From: Nitzschia sp. pyKryTriq1
Taxonomy: Eukaryota; Bacillariophyta; Bacillariophyceae; Bacillariales; Bacillariaceae
Reading direction: 5' to 3'
Assembly: GCA_956465555.1 (NCBI GenBank)
Contig: OY101126.1
Coordinates: 414,501-478,500, forward strand
DNA: 64,000 nt
The translations under genes were made by a program, and so were the position numbers. This document shows, piece after piece, positions 19,161 through 29,637 of this stretch (positions within the stretch are counted from its first letter, which is position 1; each line of letters opens with the position of its first letter). The notes under the pieces are model-generated. The model worked only from the letters and a program-made list of their open reading frames with translations, did not search any database and was not told the DNA's origin.

Positions 19161-21177
19161 CGTGCTATCCTCCAGGCGGCTAACAAATCGAACTAATAAC
19201 AACAGACCAAAACCCTGATTCAATGGGTTCAAGTTCTGGTAGTTTCTTGGGTCTTTTCGACGCGAGAAGGTGTTGTTATCCGAGGAAAACGAGTAGTAGC
19301 GAAAAGTGGGATCGTCGTCTCGTCTCTCTCTCACTCTCTGCAAACGACAAACGATGATGCAGACCGCAGAGCGGAACGACCAGCTCCTACGTATACCCTC
19401 GCTCGATTCTCGATACCTTCTGCTGATGCCGCCCGCCAAAACTGGCGGGCAATTATGGAACGCCAAAAACGGGACAGTAACAAATCCCCCCGAGTAGACC
19501 CCGTATTTCGTGACTTTCTCACTTCCGGTCATTATTATCCACGTTGGAATCCTTAGAAAATCTACCTAGGGCTACAAAGAGTTCGAACACGTTATCCCAA
19601 ATCTGTGCTCTGGGCATAAAAATTACTTGAGTATTGCCCTTCTCCAAAGGATACTTAATGTCTCCGGCAGTTCGGCCACCAAAGATTAAATGATCGGATC
19701 TTGGATGGGCCCAGTGGTATATGCCCTGCAAATCCTGCCCCCTGAGAAAAAGCTGGCAATTGATCTCAATCGCCAGCTTCCCTTGCGCCTGCGCCTTTTT
19801 CGAGCAGCTATGGGTGCCGATGCCGTGTTATTCGGATTCTGCGTCCGTCGTGCGACGGAAATTCACTACTCGGTGGAGATATGGCAACTTTTGACATTTG
19901 CGAAGCCCCGAAAACATGAAAAAGTCTATTCGGATGATGATAACGAATACTTTTCAATCTGATTTTGATGTCAAAAGATGAGTCTTGAAGAGATTGAACC
20001 AAGCATTGAATTCTACAGATCAAACCCAGCATTGAATTCTAGAGATCAAACCAAGCATTTACCTATAGAGATCGAACCACATGGGGTGTTATAGCGCAGA
20101 GCAATTGGGTGTTAATGCCTTGGGGGGGCTAGAGTTGGGTATCCCCTTTTAGCATCCCGCTCTTATTCGAGTCAGTCGACATTTCATTGAGTCAGGCGAC
20201 TCCTCAACATGAACGTAAATTCGACACGTCCGACTGAACAATCACGCGATAGCGCTAGTAATACCGGGTAGGCAATGTTTTATTTTGATTCACGCGATAG
20301 CGCTAGTAATAGGCATTGCTATTTTTTCCTACCACCCCTCTATCGAACCAAGAAGTAACCCCTCTATCGAACACAGCCTTAACTGCAAGTTACGGGCGGG
20401 GGGTAGCAGCCCCCATATTTCAGGTACCCATCCCATAAATGGTACGTACCGGTACGTACATAAAAGAATGGATGACGCAATAATAACTACGGTATTCTAA
20501 CTGGTACTTTATGCATACTTGTTCAGTACCGGTACAATAAGTACCGAGCGAAATCAGCGCGCTGGGCGAGCTATGTATGATCGATTTCGATGGATGGATG
20601 AAACACAAGAACTAAGAAAAGCACGATCGAGGAATCATCATCGTCATCATCAGTCATTACTGGTATTGATACCTCTTCGTCTGAAACCAAGGGAATTGGA
20701 CGACGCTCTGGAGCAGTAAAGAGTTAGTTGAATGACCGATTGTGCTTTTGTCTACTTCTTGTGATGGTGGTGGTGGTGGTGGTTTGACACGGAGCGACGA
20801 GATGTTCTTTTGAGTAGCAGCAGAGGCGCCTCCAAGAACGAGGACTTACAACAGTAGACTGTTTCTTCTTTCCGGAACGTGGCAATTTTTCCTCACATAG
20901 TTCGATGTTTACTTCACAACAGTCCTAGAAATGAATCAAAAGAATGTCTAGAGTGAAAGTTCTTCACAAATGTACAAATCTATGGTCTTTATGGTCTAGT
21001 GGTAAATTTTCTTCTTCTCGTGAACGTTCACATCGTCCTGTGATTGGTATCAAGCTCTTTGTACGTCGGGAAGTTTGTGTAACTTGGTGACAAGAGAAGT
21101 TGGGGGAGTATTGTTGGCCGGCAAAACGTGGCCAAAGTATGTTGGTGGTGTTTCTGACAGAGACCACGAATAATGAT
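19161..21177. other. Two-kilobase intergenic region with small repeats and possible decayed sequence
   Basis: No supported gene. The left part is the Ca2+-ATPase promoter/5' leader. A minus-strand open frame at 19519-19731 (includes HPRSDHLIFGGRTAGDIKYP) reads like protein but has no start context or family I recognise, and may be a decayed fragment. Short direct repeats lie at about 19995-20075 and 20242-20311. A GTAC/ACCGGT island is at 20430-20545, and a (GTG)n stretch is near 20764-20784. Confidence 0.4.
20242..20311. repeat. Direct repeat of 22 bp, period 48
   Basis: The unit tcacgcgatagcgctagtaa (plus ta) occurs at 20242-20263 and again, identical, at 20290-20311. It contains the palindrome tagcgcta. 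Just upstream (about 19995-20075), a separate 30-base unit around agcattgaattct and agatcaaacc repeats about three times with decay. Function unknown. Confidence 0.7.
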
Positions 21178-21822
21178 TTAGGCCAGGAAGCCGAGCTCCC
21201 CACCGTTTTTCTTGGCAAGCTTGATCAGATTTGTTCGAAGTGTGCTGGGAGCTTCCTTTCGCCATTCTTCGAAGTCGATCGCGCCGTTCGCGTCCGTGTC
21301 GGCACGTTCGAAAATTCCCTTGATTTGTTTTTCCTTTAGGTGGTCAAAGCCAAGGTTTCGAAGGGCGGTAGCAAGCTCTTGCTCCTCGATTGTGCCGTTC
21401 TTGTTGGCGTCGGCAAGGCCAAAGAGTGTTCGAAGTACAGTCTCTCCGAATTCTGTCTTGGCTGTGTCAACAAAGTCGCCAATAACCTTGGAATGTTCTG
21501 CGATTGCCTTTCCTCGAATTTTGTTCAATTGCTCTTCACCGAGAACATTCTTGGCAAAAACAACAACGGGAGCAAAAGGTCCGGTCTTGCCATGACCTCC
21601 AGTGACCTTTGCCTTGGGTGTGACCTTCTTCTTCTGCACAGGTGTGGCAGGGGTTTCTGTTTCCATGTTGCTCACACTGTGAGCAACAGTCTTTTCCTGG
21701 ACGGGTCTATCCAGAACATTGACAAAGAAAGGAGCTGGTCGGCTGTTGGGGACAGTAGGCGAGAAACCTTCCGAAGAGGCCATCATAGAGGCGACAAGGA
21801 GAGCGAAAGTAAGGCGATTCAT
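21178..21822 (-). CDS. Plastid-targeted EF-hand protein
   Basis: Small calcium-binding protein of 214 residues. The N-terminus is a signal peptide (LTFALLVASMMA) followed by SSEG-FSP, an ASAFAP-like site with Phe at the predicted +1 position, and a basic, Ser/Thr/Pro-rich transit-like region (30-85). This is the bipartite presequence for diatom plastids. Two EF hands occupy about 130-190: loop 1 DANKNGTIEEQE and loop 2 DTDANGAIDFEE, both with the oxygen ligands at positions 1, 3, 5 and 12. The pair lies in a helical domain with no recognisable catalytic part. It probably senses stromal calcium; the partner is unknown. It is the first of several plastid precursors in this stretch, although not adjacent enough to suggest joint transcription. 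Confidence 0.85.
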   Translation of the reverse strand: MNRLTFALLVASMMASSEGFSPTVPNSRPAPFFVNVLDRPVQEKTVAHSVSNMETETPATPVQKKKVTPKAKVTGGHGKTGPFAPVVVFAKNVLGEEQLNKIRGKAIAEHSKVIGDFVDTAKTEFGETVLRTLFGLADANKNGTIEEQELATALRNLGFDHLKEKQIKGIFERADTDANGAIDFEEWRKEAPSTLRTNLIKLAKKNGGELGFLA

Positions 21823-22792
21823 TGTTTGGGTATTTGTCTGTTTGTAATTGATGTTGTAAGTGTTCAGGCTTTGATTTTATGAGAATGGCAGTGATGGAAC
21901 GTTTGTTGTTTGTTCGAACAACATCGAAATCGCCGAAATAATGCTGCTGATTCTTCTTGCTTGTACGTAACGAAAAAAAGATGAGGTGGCAGAACGCTGT
22001 TTCGTTTGTGAGTCACAACCGCAGGTTTCGTCTCTTTTTATTTAACGACATCCTTGAATCCCGCCTCAGAATTCAAAGATGACGTCGTTCTTTCCCTTCC
22101 AGCGTGCTTGACCAACTCAATCAATCCGAAAATACCACGGGAATTCGGACTCATTCAAGGAATGTGACGAAAGCGGCGGCGAAGATGACAAGCCAACAAT
22201 CATTATGGAAATAAATGCGCGCGGTCGGTGACTCATCAATTTTGCGTCAAAACACAACATCCGAACGATGATCGAGACACGCCAGCGAAACACCAAAAGC
22301 GCAGATGATTTTTTATTCGTACAATATTTACTGGTTATTTTTTGTATCGGGTGAGGAGCCGTCAGAGAGACCCAGCCAATACCGGTAGGTATGTACTGTG
22401 GTAACTCGGGGAATTTTTAAATTCCATTCGTTTATTTCCGTGCCCTCCTCACGACTCCACATTCATTCCACTTTCTACTAGTAGAGAGTAGTAGAGTGAG
22501 TGAGTCGTCCCTCTACTACCGGTAGTAGTCGTCCCTCTAGCTGCTGTACATACGACAAAAGTGCATGCTCCTTTTGATCGGATGTTCTACAGCAGCTAGA
22601 CTAATGGTGCTGATGAATAGTATGTTTTCAAAAAAGTTGGTAGGATGCACTCTCTTAGCGGTACTGGGTACTAGTTTTAAAAAAGAAAAGCACTCAGGGA
22701 GAGGAGTATTTCTCCTATAATATTCAACGGCGCAGCGAAACGGTGAAGTTTCTCGCCACGATATGTTAGAATGCTCGTGTTGCACTTAGCGC
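21823..22792. other. Intergenic region between the EF-hand gene and PsbP-like gene A
   Basis: About 970 bases without a supported gene. It includes the EF-hand gene's promoter (right of 21822) and the 3' flank of PsbP-like gene A. ACCGGTA and CTACTAGTAGAG motifs occur near 22380 and 22475-22530. Confidence 0.4.
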
Positions 22793-23647
22793 TTAGCTGG
22801 AGGCATCCTTTGCCCTGATCCTAAGTCCTGTTTGTGGTGCTGTTGTGGCCTTGAATGATTCCCCGACGGCGATAACTTTTTTGTCACTTCCCTTTTTCCA
22901 ACGGAGGGCCGAGGCGCTGGACACCAGCATTACTGCTTGAGACGAACCAGCAGGAATGGTTGCTACCACGCGTGCCTTTCGTGGAATTTCAGTCTGGGTA
23001 GATTGGCTTAAAGTTGCAAAGCTCACATCCAATACTCGATAGTCCCCGTCGACGGAAGAGGTCCTTACTTTAATATCAGTCGGTTGACCATAAAAAGAAA
23101 AACGGCCGGTCGGAGAGAAAAGCGATCTGATGAAGAAGGAATCTTTTAAATCAGCGAGCGACGACCCACCAACCGAGGGGCTCACAGCCAGAAAGGCAGC
23201 ATCTCCGGTCTCGGAATCCCGACATTCCACATCAAACAAATTTCCCGTCGCCAATGGCCAGGGCGAGGTGAAGGCTGCAATCACAGGAATGTCACCGCCA
23301 CTGGTGCTCTTGACCAAAATTTCGGCTAATACATCCCCCGAGCGGGTGTCCCGGTTGACTTCACTTCCGTCCCGCAAGATGACACCAGTTGTTGGTTTAC
23401 TCTTTCCTGCTTGACCTGACACGCCCATTGGCATCGAAACCATTCCCGTACGGATAAAGTCTTCCGTGTCGACATCCGCGCTAGCAATTGTGGGAGCCGC
23501 AACAACACAGGCACCCACACAAGCGCCAGCTAACCATTGCATCGCCGATCTACGCGTTTGGGTCGAGGGAGGGGCGAGCGCCGAAGCGTTTTTCGACATC
23601 AGCGTTGTGGTGCCAGCCAGCAACAAACCGGAGAAGGAAAATTTCAT
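22793..23647 (-). CDS. PsbP-like thylakoid lumen protein, copy A
   Basis: PsbP-domain protein of 284 residues, of the group that supports photosystem II assembly or NDH complexes in plants. The presequence has three parts: signal peptide (FSFSGLLLAGTTTLMS), an ASALAP cleavage site close to the plastid ASAFAP consensus, and a twin-arginine thylakoid signal (TRRSAMQWLAGACVGACVVA) ending in IASA. The mature part starts near DVDTEDF. The second half fits PsbP: GRFSFYGQPTDIKV, Y-RVLDVSFATLSQ, RKARVVATIPAGSSQ, LRWKKGSDKKV and AVGESFKAT. It is intronless, while the neighbouring paralogue (copy B) has one intron. Metal-binding residues of true PsbP cannot be judged by eye. The subfamily is uncertain; PsbP superfamily membership is well supported. 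Confidence 0.8.
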   Translation of the reverse strand: MKFSFSGLLLAGTTTLMSKNASALAPPSTQTRRSAMQWLAGACVGACVVAAPTIASADVDTEDFIRTGMVSMPMGVSGQAGKSKPTTGVILRDGSEVNRDTRSGDVLAEILVKSTSGGDIPVIAAFTSPWPLATGNLFDVECRDSETGDAAFLAVSPSVGGSSLADLKDSFFIRSLFSPTGRFSFYGQPTDIKVRTSSVDGDYRVLDVSFATLSQSTQTEIPRKARVVATIPAGSSQAVMLVSSASALRWKKGSDKKVIAVGESFKATTAPQTGLRIRAKDASS

Positions 23648-24230
23648 TCTTTTTGCTGTTGTTGGAATGTGACCAAGTAACTATATTGTTCTGCTACCGT
23701 TCGTATCGATACGGTATAAGTGAGCAAAGAATCCCGTGCCGTACCGTTAGGTATGGTATGGTATCGCATCATCAATCATCATCTACTTCATTGTCTATTG
23801 TCTTTTCATCCGACAGATGAAAGGGGTTCACCACGCACCACACGCCCGCTCGTACAGTAACGCCCGTACATGCATAAAATACACTGACTCAGTATTGGAC
23901 GACTCATCGGACTGCAAAGGAAAAGCGAGCTTCTCGTCATCATCAAGCCCGCGTGCGCGGGCTCTTTCAAGCCTCGGAGAAGAATGCGTCACGCACCTCG
24001 ATTGCTCGATCGCATCGATCGATGACCCGACGCATCAACGCGTATTCGCATCAAACGTGATGACGACGACTGACGACTGCGACGGGGGCCTAACATTAGA
24101 CTTTTCACTTTTCTTGTCAACAGAAAACCCTGACACGCTAGCACCAATTGAATCAAAGAGTGGCCACTTCAGGGATTGCACCTACCTACTTTATCATTGA
24201 TCAAGAAACACACGATGAAAAGGCGGTAAA
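23648..24230. other. Intergenic region upstream of PsbP-like gene A
   Basis: No supported gene. A GTAC/TACGGTA-rich patch at 23700-23765 lies directly upstream of the PsbP-like copy A start, followed by a GATC/ATCGAT-rich patch at about 24000-24020. Confidence 0.4.
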
Positions 24231-24599
24231 ATGATGAGGAAAGAACCACCCACTCTGCTCCGGTTGTGCGATTTGCTCTGGCGGCAACGATGCACTCGAT
24301 ATCTGCTCTTGGTTTTCTTGCCGGGATGTCTCGTCGGTTTGAATCTTCGCCTGTTTATGATGCAAATGCCAGACAGTAATAGGCCTTTTCCCTCTGTTTC
24401 AAATGCCGGTCCATCTTTTTCGCACTTTCGAGCAAATCGCCTATCTAAGATAAATTCGACAAGCACCACGGATGCCTCTCATCCGAGTGCTATTGCCGCT
24501 CTTGTTCACCGGCTTGTGGACATATTTTGGTCAGCCTGGTACTATTGGACAGATCAACAAGCAGAAGATTCTACTTTAAAAAATGATCCATCTCCCTGA
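24231..24599 (+). CDS. Possible small membrane protein, unrecognised
   Basis: A 122-residue open frame starting at an ATG (MMRKEPPTLLRL). It has a basic N-terminus and one clear membrane segment (YLLLVFLPGCLVGLNLRLF, about 24-42), then a Ser/Thr-rich part and a second, weaker aromatic helix (LVDIFWSAWYYW). I do not recognise a family. It lies alone on the plus strand between two minus-strand PsbP-like genes and ends 95 bases before the stop of copy B, so it could equally be a chance frame. Conservation in relatives would decide. Confidence 0.35.
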   Translation: MMRKEPPTLLRLCDLLWRQRCTRYLLLVFLPGCLVGLNLRLFMMQMPDSNRPFPSVSNAGPSFSHFRANRLSKINSTSTTDASHPSAIAALVHRLVDIFWSAWYYWTDQQAEDSTLKNDPSP

Positions 24600-24694
24600 C
24601 AAAGACACGATGTGATATTTCTCCTTCAAAATTGCCATTTCCAGGCGTTCCTTGGGAGCAATTTCGAGATTCGACGGCTTTTGCCTACGGGTTG

Positions 24695-25777
24695 TTATTC
24701 TAGACCAAAACTATCTTGACGTTCCTTCTTTCGAAGTTTCATGGACGTCTTCGGTGCCGCTACGGCTTTGAAAGAATCCGCTGTCGCGTACACATTCTTC
24801 TCAGCCCCGCCCTTGGACCATCTCGAAGTCAAAGCACTGCCTACCAACATGACTGCCTGGCTCGATCCTGCAGGTATTGTGGCGACCAGTCGAGCTTTGC
24901 GTGGAATCTCCGTTTGCGTGGATTGCGACAAGGTTGCAAAACTCAGATCCAAAATCCGATAGCCATCCTTTTGCACCGACTTTTTAACCTTGACGTCTGT
25001 GGGTTGCCCGTAGAATGAAAAACGGCCAGTAGGGGCCAGCAAATTTTCGAGAAAGAAAGAATCTTTGATATTCTCAATGGGTTGTCCGTTCACGTTGGTA
25101 GTAACCGCCAAGAAAGCACCATCGCCCTCCTTGTTTCGGCACTCCACATCGAAGAATGAGCCCTTGGCCAAAGGCCACGGCGAGGAGAAACTAGTGAGGG
25201 CCGCCATGCGTTCGCCACTTGTATCCTGCAGCAAAATCTCGGCCAACACATCTCCCGTTCTTGGATCTCTCGAAACTTCACTTCCGTCTCTGCAACAGCG
25301 AATAATAACCAAAAAGTCAAGTATCCAATACTTCGGATGAGAATCCATCCATTCAGGCACCAACAGTTTCCACAAGATCATCTATCCGAGTAGTCTAGAT
25401 AATACTCACCGAAGGAAGACACCTGTTTCGGGTTTGCTTTTCCCGGCTTGGCTACTGACACCCATATTGCCGCCCGCGTCCACGCCGGAACGCAGAAAGC
25501 GATCGACGTCCATAGAATCTTGTACGGCACTCGCCGCCCATGCAGGGGATGCGGAAACGGGGGAAAGGCCAGTTGCAAGCATTGAACCACCGGTAGAAAC
25601 GATCCACCCCAACGTCTCGCGTCGGGAAGAAAACATTATCTCTGTTATCCCTTGCCGATGATTGTTTCTCTGCGGTTGCTGCTGTTGGAGGGCAGAGACC
25701 GAGCATTCCTGATGGTGTCCACCAGGAACCAAGACGACGAAAAGCAGCCAAGCTTTTGTGATTTTGGAAAACATCAT
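24695..25777 (-). CDS. PsbP-like thylakoid lumen protein, copy B, two exons
   Basis: Paralogue of copy A, 1 kb away in the same orientation. Exons 25777-25410 and 25289-24695 with a 120-bp intron (GTGAGT...TTGCAG). The joined frame reads TGVFLRDGSEVSRD, matching TGVILRDGSEVNRD of copy A. The product has 320 residues: signal peptide (AWLLFVVLVPG), a Gln/Asn/Arg-rich linker, a twin-arginine lumen signal (SSRRETLGWIVSTGG...) ending in SPAWAA, and a PsbP-like mature domain with GRFSFYGQPTDVKV, RILDLSFATLSQSTQTEIPR, ATIPAGSSQAVMLV and RWSKGGAEK. The copies share long stretches in the mature domain but little in the presequence, consistent with an older tandem duplication followed by divergence of the targeting region. 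Likely a lumen factor of photosystem assembly; exact role unknown. Confidence 0.82.
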
Positions 25778-26324
25778 CTTGTGAGTCTTCTTTTGTCAAT
25801 TTTTTTTAAAAGAAAGAACGTCGAAATGGTTGTCAATGACTTTCTAATGATACCGGTAGCAGGGTATGTGGAAGAATGGCAATCTGATGTGCTTCTCTCA
25901 CCTCCCGCCATCTTCATCGGGTTTATTGTACCGTACCGCCGGTACTTGTACGGTACCCGTATGTGATGAGATGATCGGGCACGACTGACGTACGCACAAA
26001 GATAGTGTCTGAAATAGCTCGCAACCATCTATCAAAATCGTTGGACAAAAGAGCTCGACACGAAGCGAACAGTGGCTGATGGCGCCTGCTTTCGATGTGT
26101 TATTTGCGAGCAGATGATGATGATGATAATACTGTAGGAGGTGTGGTGATGTGCATGATGTTTTGTGGAGATGGCGGATGTATGGCGGCGGCGATGACCG
26201 ACAAGGAGACAAAACCTGACAAAAGGGGATCATCGGCTCTCTCTCTCAACAAGCAAAAGTATCATACCGGTAGTACACATACCATGCCACAACAAAAGGA
26301 TAGTTCAAAGTAGAGAAGGAAAGT
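25778..26324. other. Divergent intergenic region between PsbP-like copy B and the carrier gene
   Basis: About 550 bases shared by two divergent plastid-precursor genes, so a bidirectional promoter is plausible. An inverted gtaccgccggtac-like island lies at 25925-25965. No gene recognised. Confidence 0.4.
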
Positions 26325-29300
26325 ATGATCCCCCAAAAGCGAATACGAGTACTACAGTTACTTGTGCCAGCGGCGATATTCGCACTCTGGGCGTTTCCCT
26401 TCTCCGTCGACTCCTTCCCCTCGAATCAACGGAGGCCAAAGTGTTCCCATCGGCCGACACATCAATATTTTCAAGATTTGTTTTATCAATCTTCTCAAGC
26501 TCGCCTGGTGCGTTACTCTTATGCATCCAATGATGACGACACCCAAGCCGTAGGTGAGGAAACTGCCGGTGATGTGTCTAGACGTCGAGCACTTCAAACA
26601 ATGATGGTGGCGACAGCCGCAGTCATTCTCCCCGTAGAGCCTGCATTCGCTGGGAAGCCAGAATACGACAAAGTTACAGGAGCGTTATATTCGCCCAAGG
26701 CAGAGATGCTGTCGGGTGGGAGTGCCGCCGCAAGAGGCACAACCGGCGTGTCACCGACCTCTTCTCCCCGAAAGCTACAACCGGGCCAAGCGCTTCAAAC
26801 AGTCTACGAAACAAGATTTATCACCTATCTGTCGCGATTCTTGCTGACGTTCGATCCGTCCGCCAACGCTTGGTGGGTACAAAATACAGGGAGTGCCGAC
26901 ACGTGGGATTTGGGGACAGGAAGTATCAACACATTACGCGAAGGTCTGACTCGTGATGAAGTAGACGCTAAATTCGCGGAGTTCGCAGAGAGTGTCGAAA
27001 TTGGCCTCGCAGATTACTTTGTCGGACCCTATGGTAGCTACGGCTCAGTCACTGCCGCTAGAGCTGGACTGACTGCCGCGCAGCAAGGTACAACAACAAC
27101 TGCAACAACACATGCCCCCGACGACGGCAGTGGTTGACGCATCAATATCAATATCAACATCGATGTCAATAACGCGTTCCTCTCACACTAGCTGTGTCCC
27201 GCTAATTCATCCATTCTTTATTACAGTGAGGTCCGCCCGACCAAGCAGTGACGGTAGTATCTCGTCGAAAGACGGCGACGAAAGTCCTCCAACAGTTTTG
27301 CTTGGCTTGTTTGGGAATGCTGTCAAGAACGCCATCACCCGAAAATCACAAAAGGATGCCAACGCGAAGGATCGAGACGCCATTGCGAAGCAAGGTGTCT
27401 TGAATTTGTATACATTGCTCAAGGCTCGATACACTTCGAATGCTGCCAAACGCCAGCTCGCCATTCTGTTCAGTTTCTTTAGCAATGGCGACCTGCAACC
27501 TACCGCTGAAATCCAGTCGTTGCTCGGTGAAGCTGATAACGCCACAATTTCAAGAATAGACTTTGTCCGACCGTACCCTCTAGATGAGGCTGCCTCTCGA
27601 ACAAGTTGTCGACGAGGTGGGGGATACTCGCTCTTCGAACCACCGACAGTCACAGTCGAGCCCCCACCTGCGCTAGGATCCTTCTACACTCCGGCCAAGG
27701 CAAAAGCCATTTTGGAACCAACATCGCGAGTATTGCGGATTCGAGTGACAGATGGAGGCGAAGGCTATACCTCGCCTCCGGAAGTTGTAGTCAGTTCCGG
27801 TGATGCACAACGGGTTTGCTCTGCCTGTGCCATTTTGGACCGAGAGGGTCACGTGGAAAGTGTGGTGGTACTTGATCCAGGATATGGATATGGAAAACTA
27901 AAAAAGAGAAGAATACCATTAGAGCCACCTAAGATCATGATTGCAGTTCCGTCCACTGAAAGCAATATCAAGGGACGTCGAGCAACGGCAGTTGCTGAAA
28001 TGGAATATGAAATCGTGGGTATCAACACTACAAGCGGTGGGAATGGCTACGTCAACACGGAACCACCTGAAATCACCATTTCAGAACCTGCAGAAGATCC
28101 AGATTGGTTTGTTGAGGTCCCCGAACTAAAAGTTCTTTTGTCGGAATTCGGTCCTGTCCGCGCAGAAGTCGCAGAGATGAGGGGACCTACAGGCAACCTG
28201 GCGTACTCCATCGGCGACTATCCCAAGGTGTCTCGTCAGAGTATATCCGTGGACCGCATCAAGCGAGATCCCACGGAACTACTCCCATCGTCTATTCGAC
28301 TAGAGCGCAATAGTATTGGCAAATATATCATCCCATCGATTGCGGCCGTACCCACGTACAGCACCTCGCCGAATCCACGTTACCGAGCAGTAGACCCACT
28401 GTTCGGTTCGATTGGAAGTGTACCCGTAACCAAGAGCGCTTTGGAACTCAAGCCGAGTGAGTATGGTCGCCTTGCTCTGAGTGGTGCGGTGTGCACTGTA
28501 CTTGTACGAACAGCCTTGAATCCTCTTGAATTGATCAAGACCAAACAGCAGCTGAAAAACGATAAGGAGTTACTGGATTTTGCGCAGAAACGAGCAAAAA
28601 AAGCGAAAAAGACCATGGACGAAGCACAACAAAACAATACGAGAACAGACGATGCAACGAACCCCCAAGCCGAACGGGGAGAACTGAAAATTGGTTCCGT
28701 AGAACTCATCTTGAGTCTTGTGGAGCTTCGCGGACCACTGGCGCTCTTCCAAAGCGCAGATATTACTTTCCTGGCATCACTCATGTTCGGTTCTTTTGGA
28801 TTCGGAGCCACTGAACTTTTCCGACGTTATTTTACAATCGTGTTCTTCAATGAAGGAGGAACCGGCACCAGTTCTGAAGTGATCTTGTTGCTTGCAGCAA
28901 CAGTGGCAACTATTATCACAAGCTTCTTTGCCTCACCATTTGAGCTTTTGCGCGTTCGTAGTATGGGTCTGGTCGACGCAAAGAAATGGACTGAAGTTTT
29001 GCGTGAATTCATCGACGAGAAGTCAAACAATAATGGTAACACCAAGACCATAGAGGCAAAAGATGATAGTGCCGAATTCAGTCTCAAAGATCTGAACCCG
29101 CAGGATTTGCTCCCACTGTGGGCCGGGTTTCCTCCCACAGCATCTCGTGAACTTGCCTTTGCCATCCCCAAGTTTCTTGCGTTTGATGTGTTGGCAAAGG
29201 CGTTAACTGCATTTTTCAACGCGCAAGCCGGACCTGGATCTCTTCCTATCCAAGTAGGAGTTGGAACAGCTGGTCTAGCGATTTCAGCCATGGCCGGTGC

Positions 29301-29637
29301 GTTTGCTGGTATCGCTGGTGCTGCAGTCAGTCACCCGGCGGATCTAATCCTGACCTACACTTCTGCTGCAAAGAAAAAGAAAGTTGGAGAGGTTGAAGAA
29401 AAGGCGGCTGACTGGAGGGATATTGTCAAAGAACTGTTGTCCCGCGAAGGAGGACCTGCCAACCTATTTATCGGACTCACGCCACGCCTGGTATTCTTCT
29501 TTCTGGTGATTGGTCTCCAATTCTTCTTGTATGATTACGTCAAGAACCTCTTGAACGTTGGATCAGATGATCTAAGCCTTGTACTGGATGTATTCTACGC
29601 TGTCCGACAAGGTTTGATAGACTACTCGTACTCCTAG
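26325..29637 (+). CDS. Mitochondrial-carrier-family (SLC25-like) protein with plastid/thylakoid-type presequence, two exons
   Basis: Exons 26325-27087 and 27227-29637, intron 139 bp (GTACAA...TTACAG); the product has 1057 residues. The N-terminus has a signal peptide (LQLLVPAAIFALWAFPF), a SVDS-FPS cleavage site with Phe at +1, then a twin-arginine-like segment (SRRRALQTMMVATAAVIL) ending in EPAFA. Residues 110-255 form an unrecognised soluble region. Next come repeats of the type GGxGYxxPPxVxxS (DGGEGYTSPPEVVVSS; SGGNGYVNTEPPEITIS). The C-terminal 380 residues carry three carrier signatures, NPLELIKTK (about 686), SPFELLRVR (about 824) and HPADLILTY (about 957), matching Px[D/E]xx[K/R] with loss of the charge in the last. 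I infer a metabolite carrier of a plastid membrane; the substrate is unknown. The fusion of a long soluble N-terminus to the carrier is unusual. Confidence 0.75.

Noticed and set aside
19519-19731. Minus-strand frame with protein-like sequence next to the Ca2+-ATPase promoter
   Set aside because: No start, splice site or recognisable family; mentioned only as a possible decayed fragment.
20964-21050. tRNA-like segment (tggtctagtggtaaa resembles a D-arm/A box, cgttcacatcg a B box)
   Set aside because: No acceptor stem or anticodon arm can be paired around it; likely chance or part of the 3' flank of the EF-hand gene.
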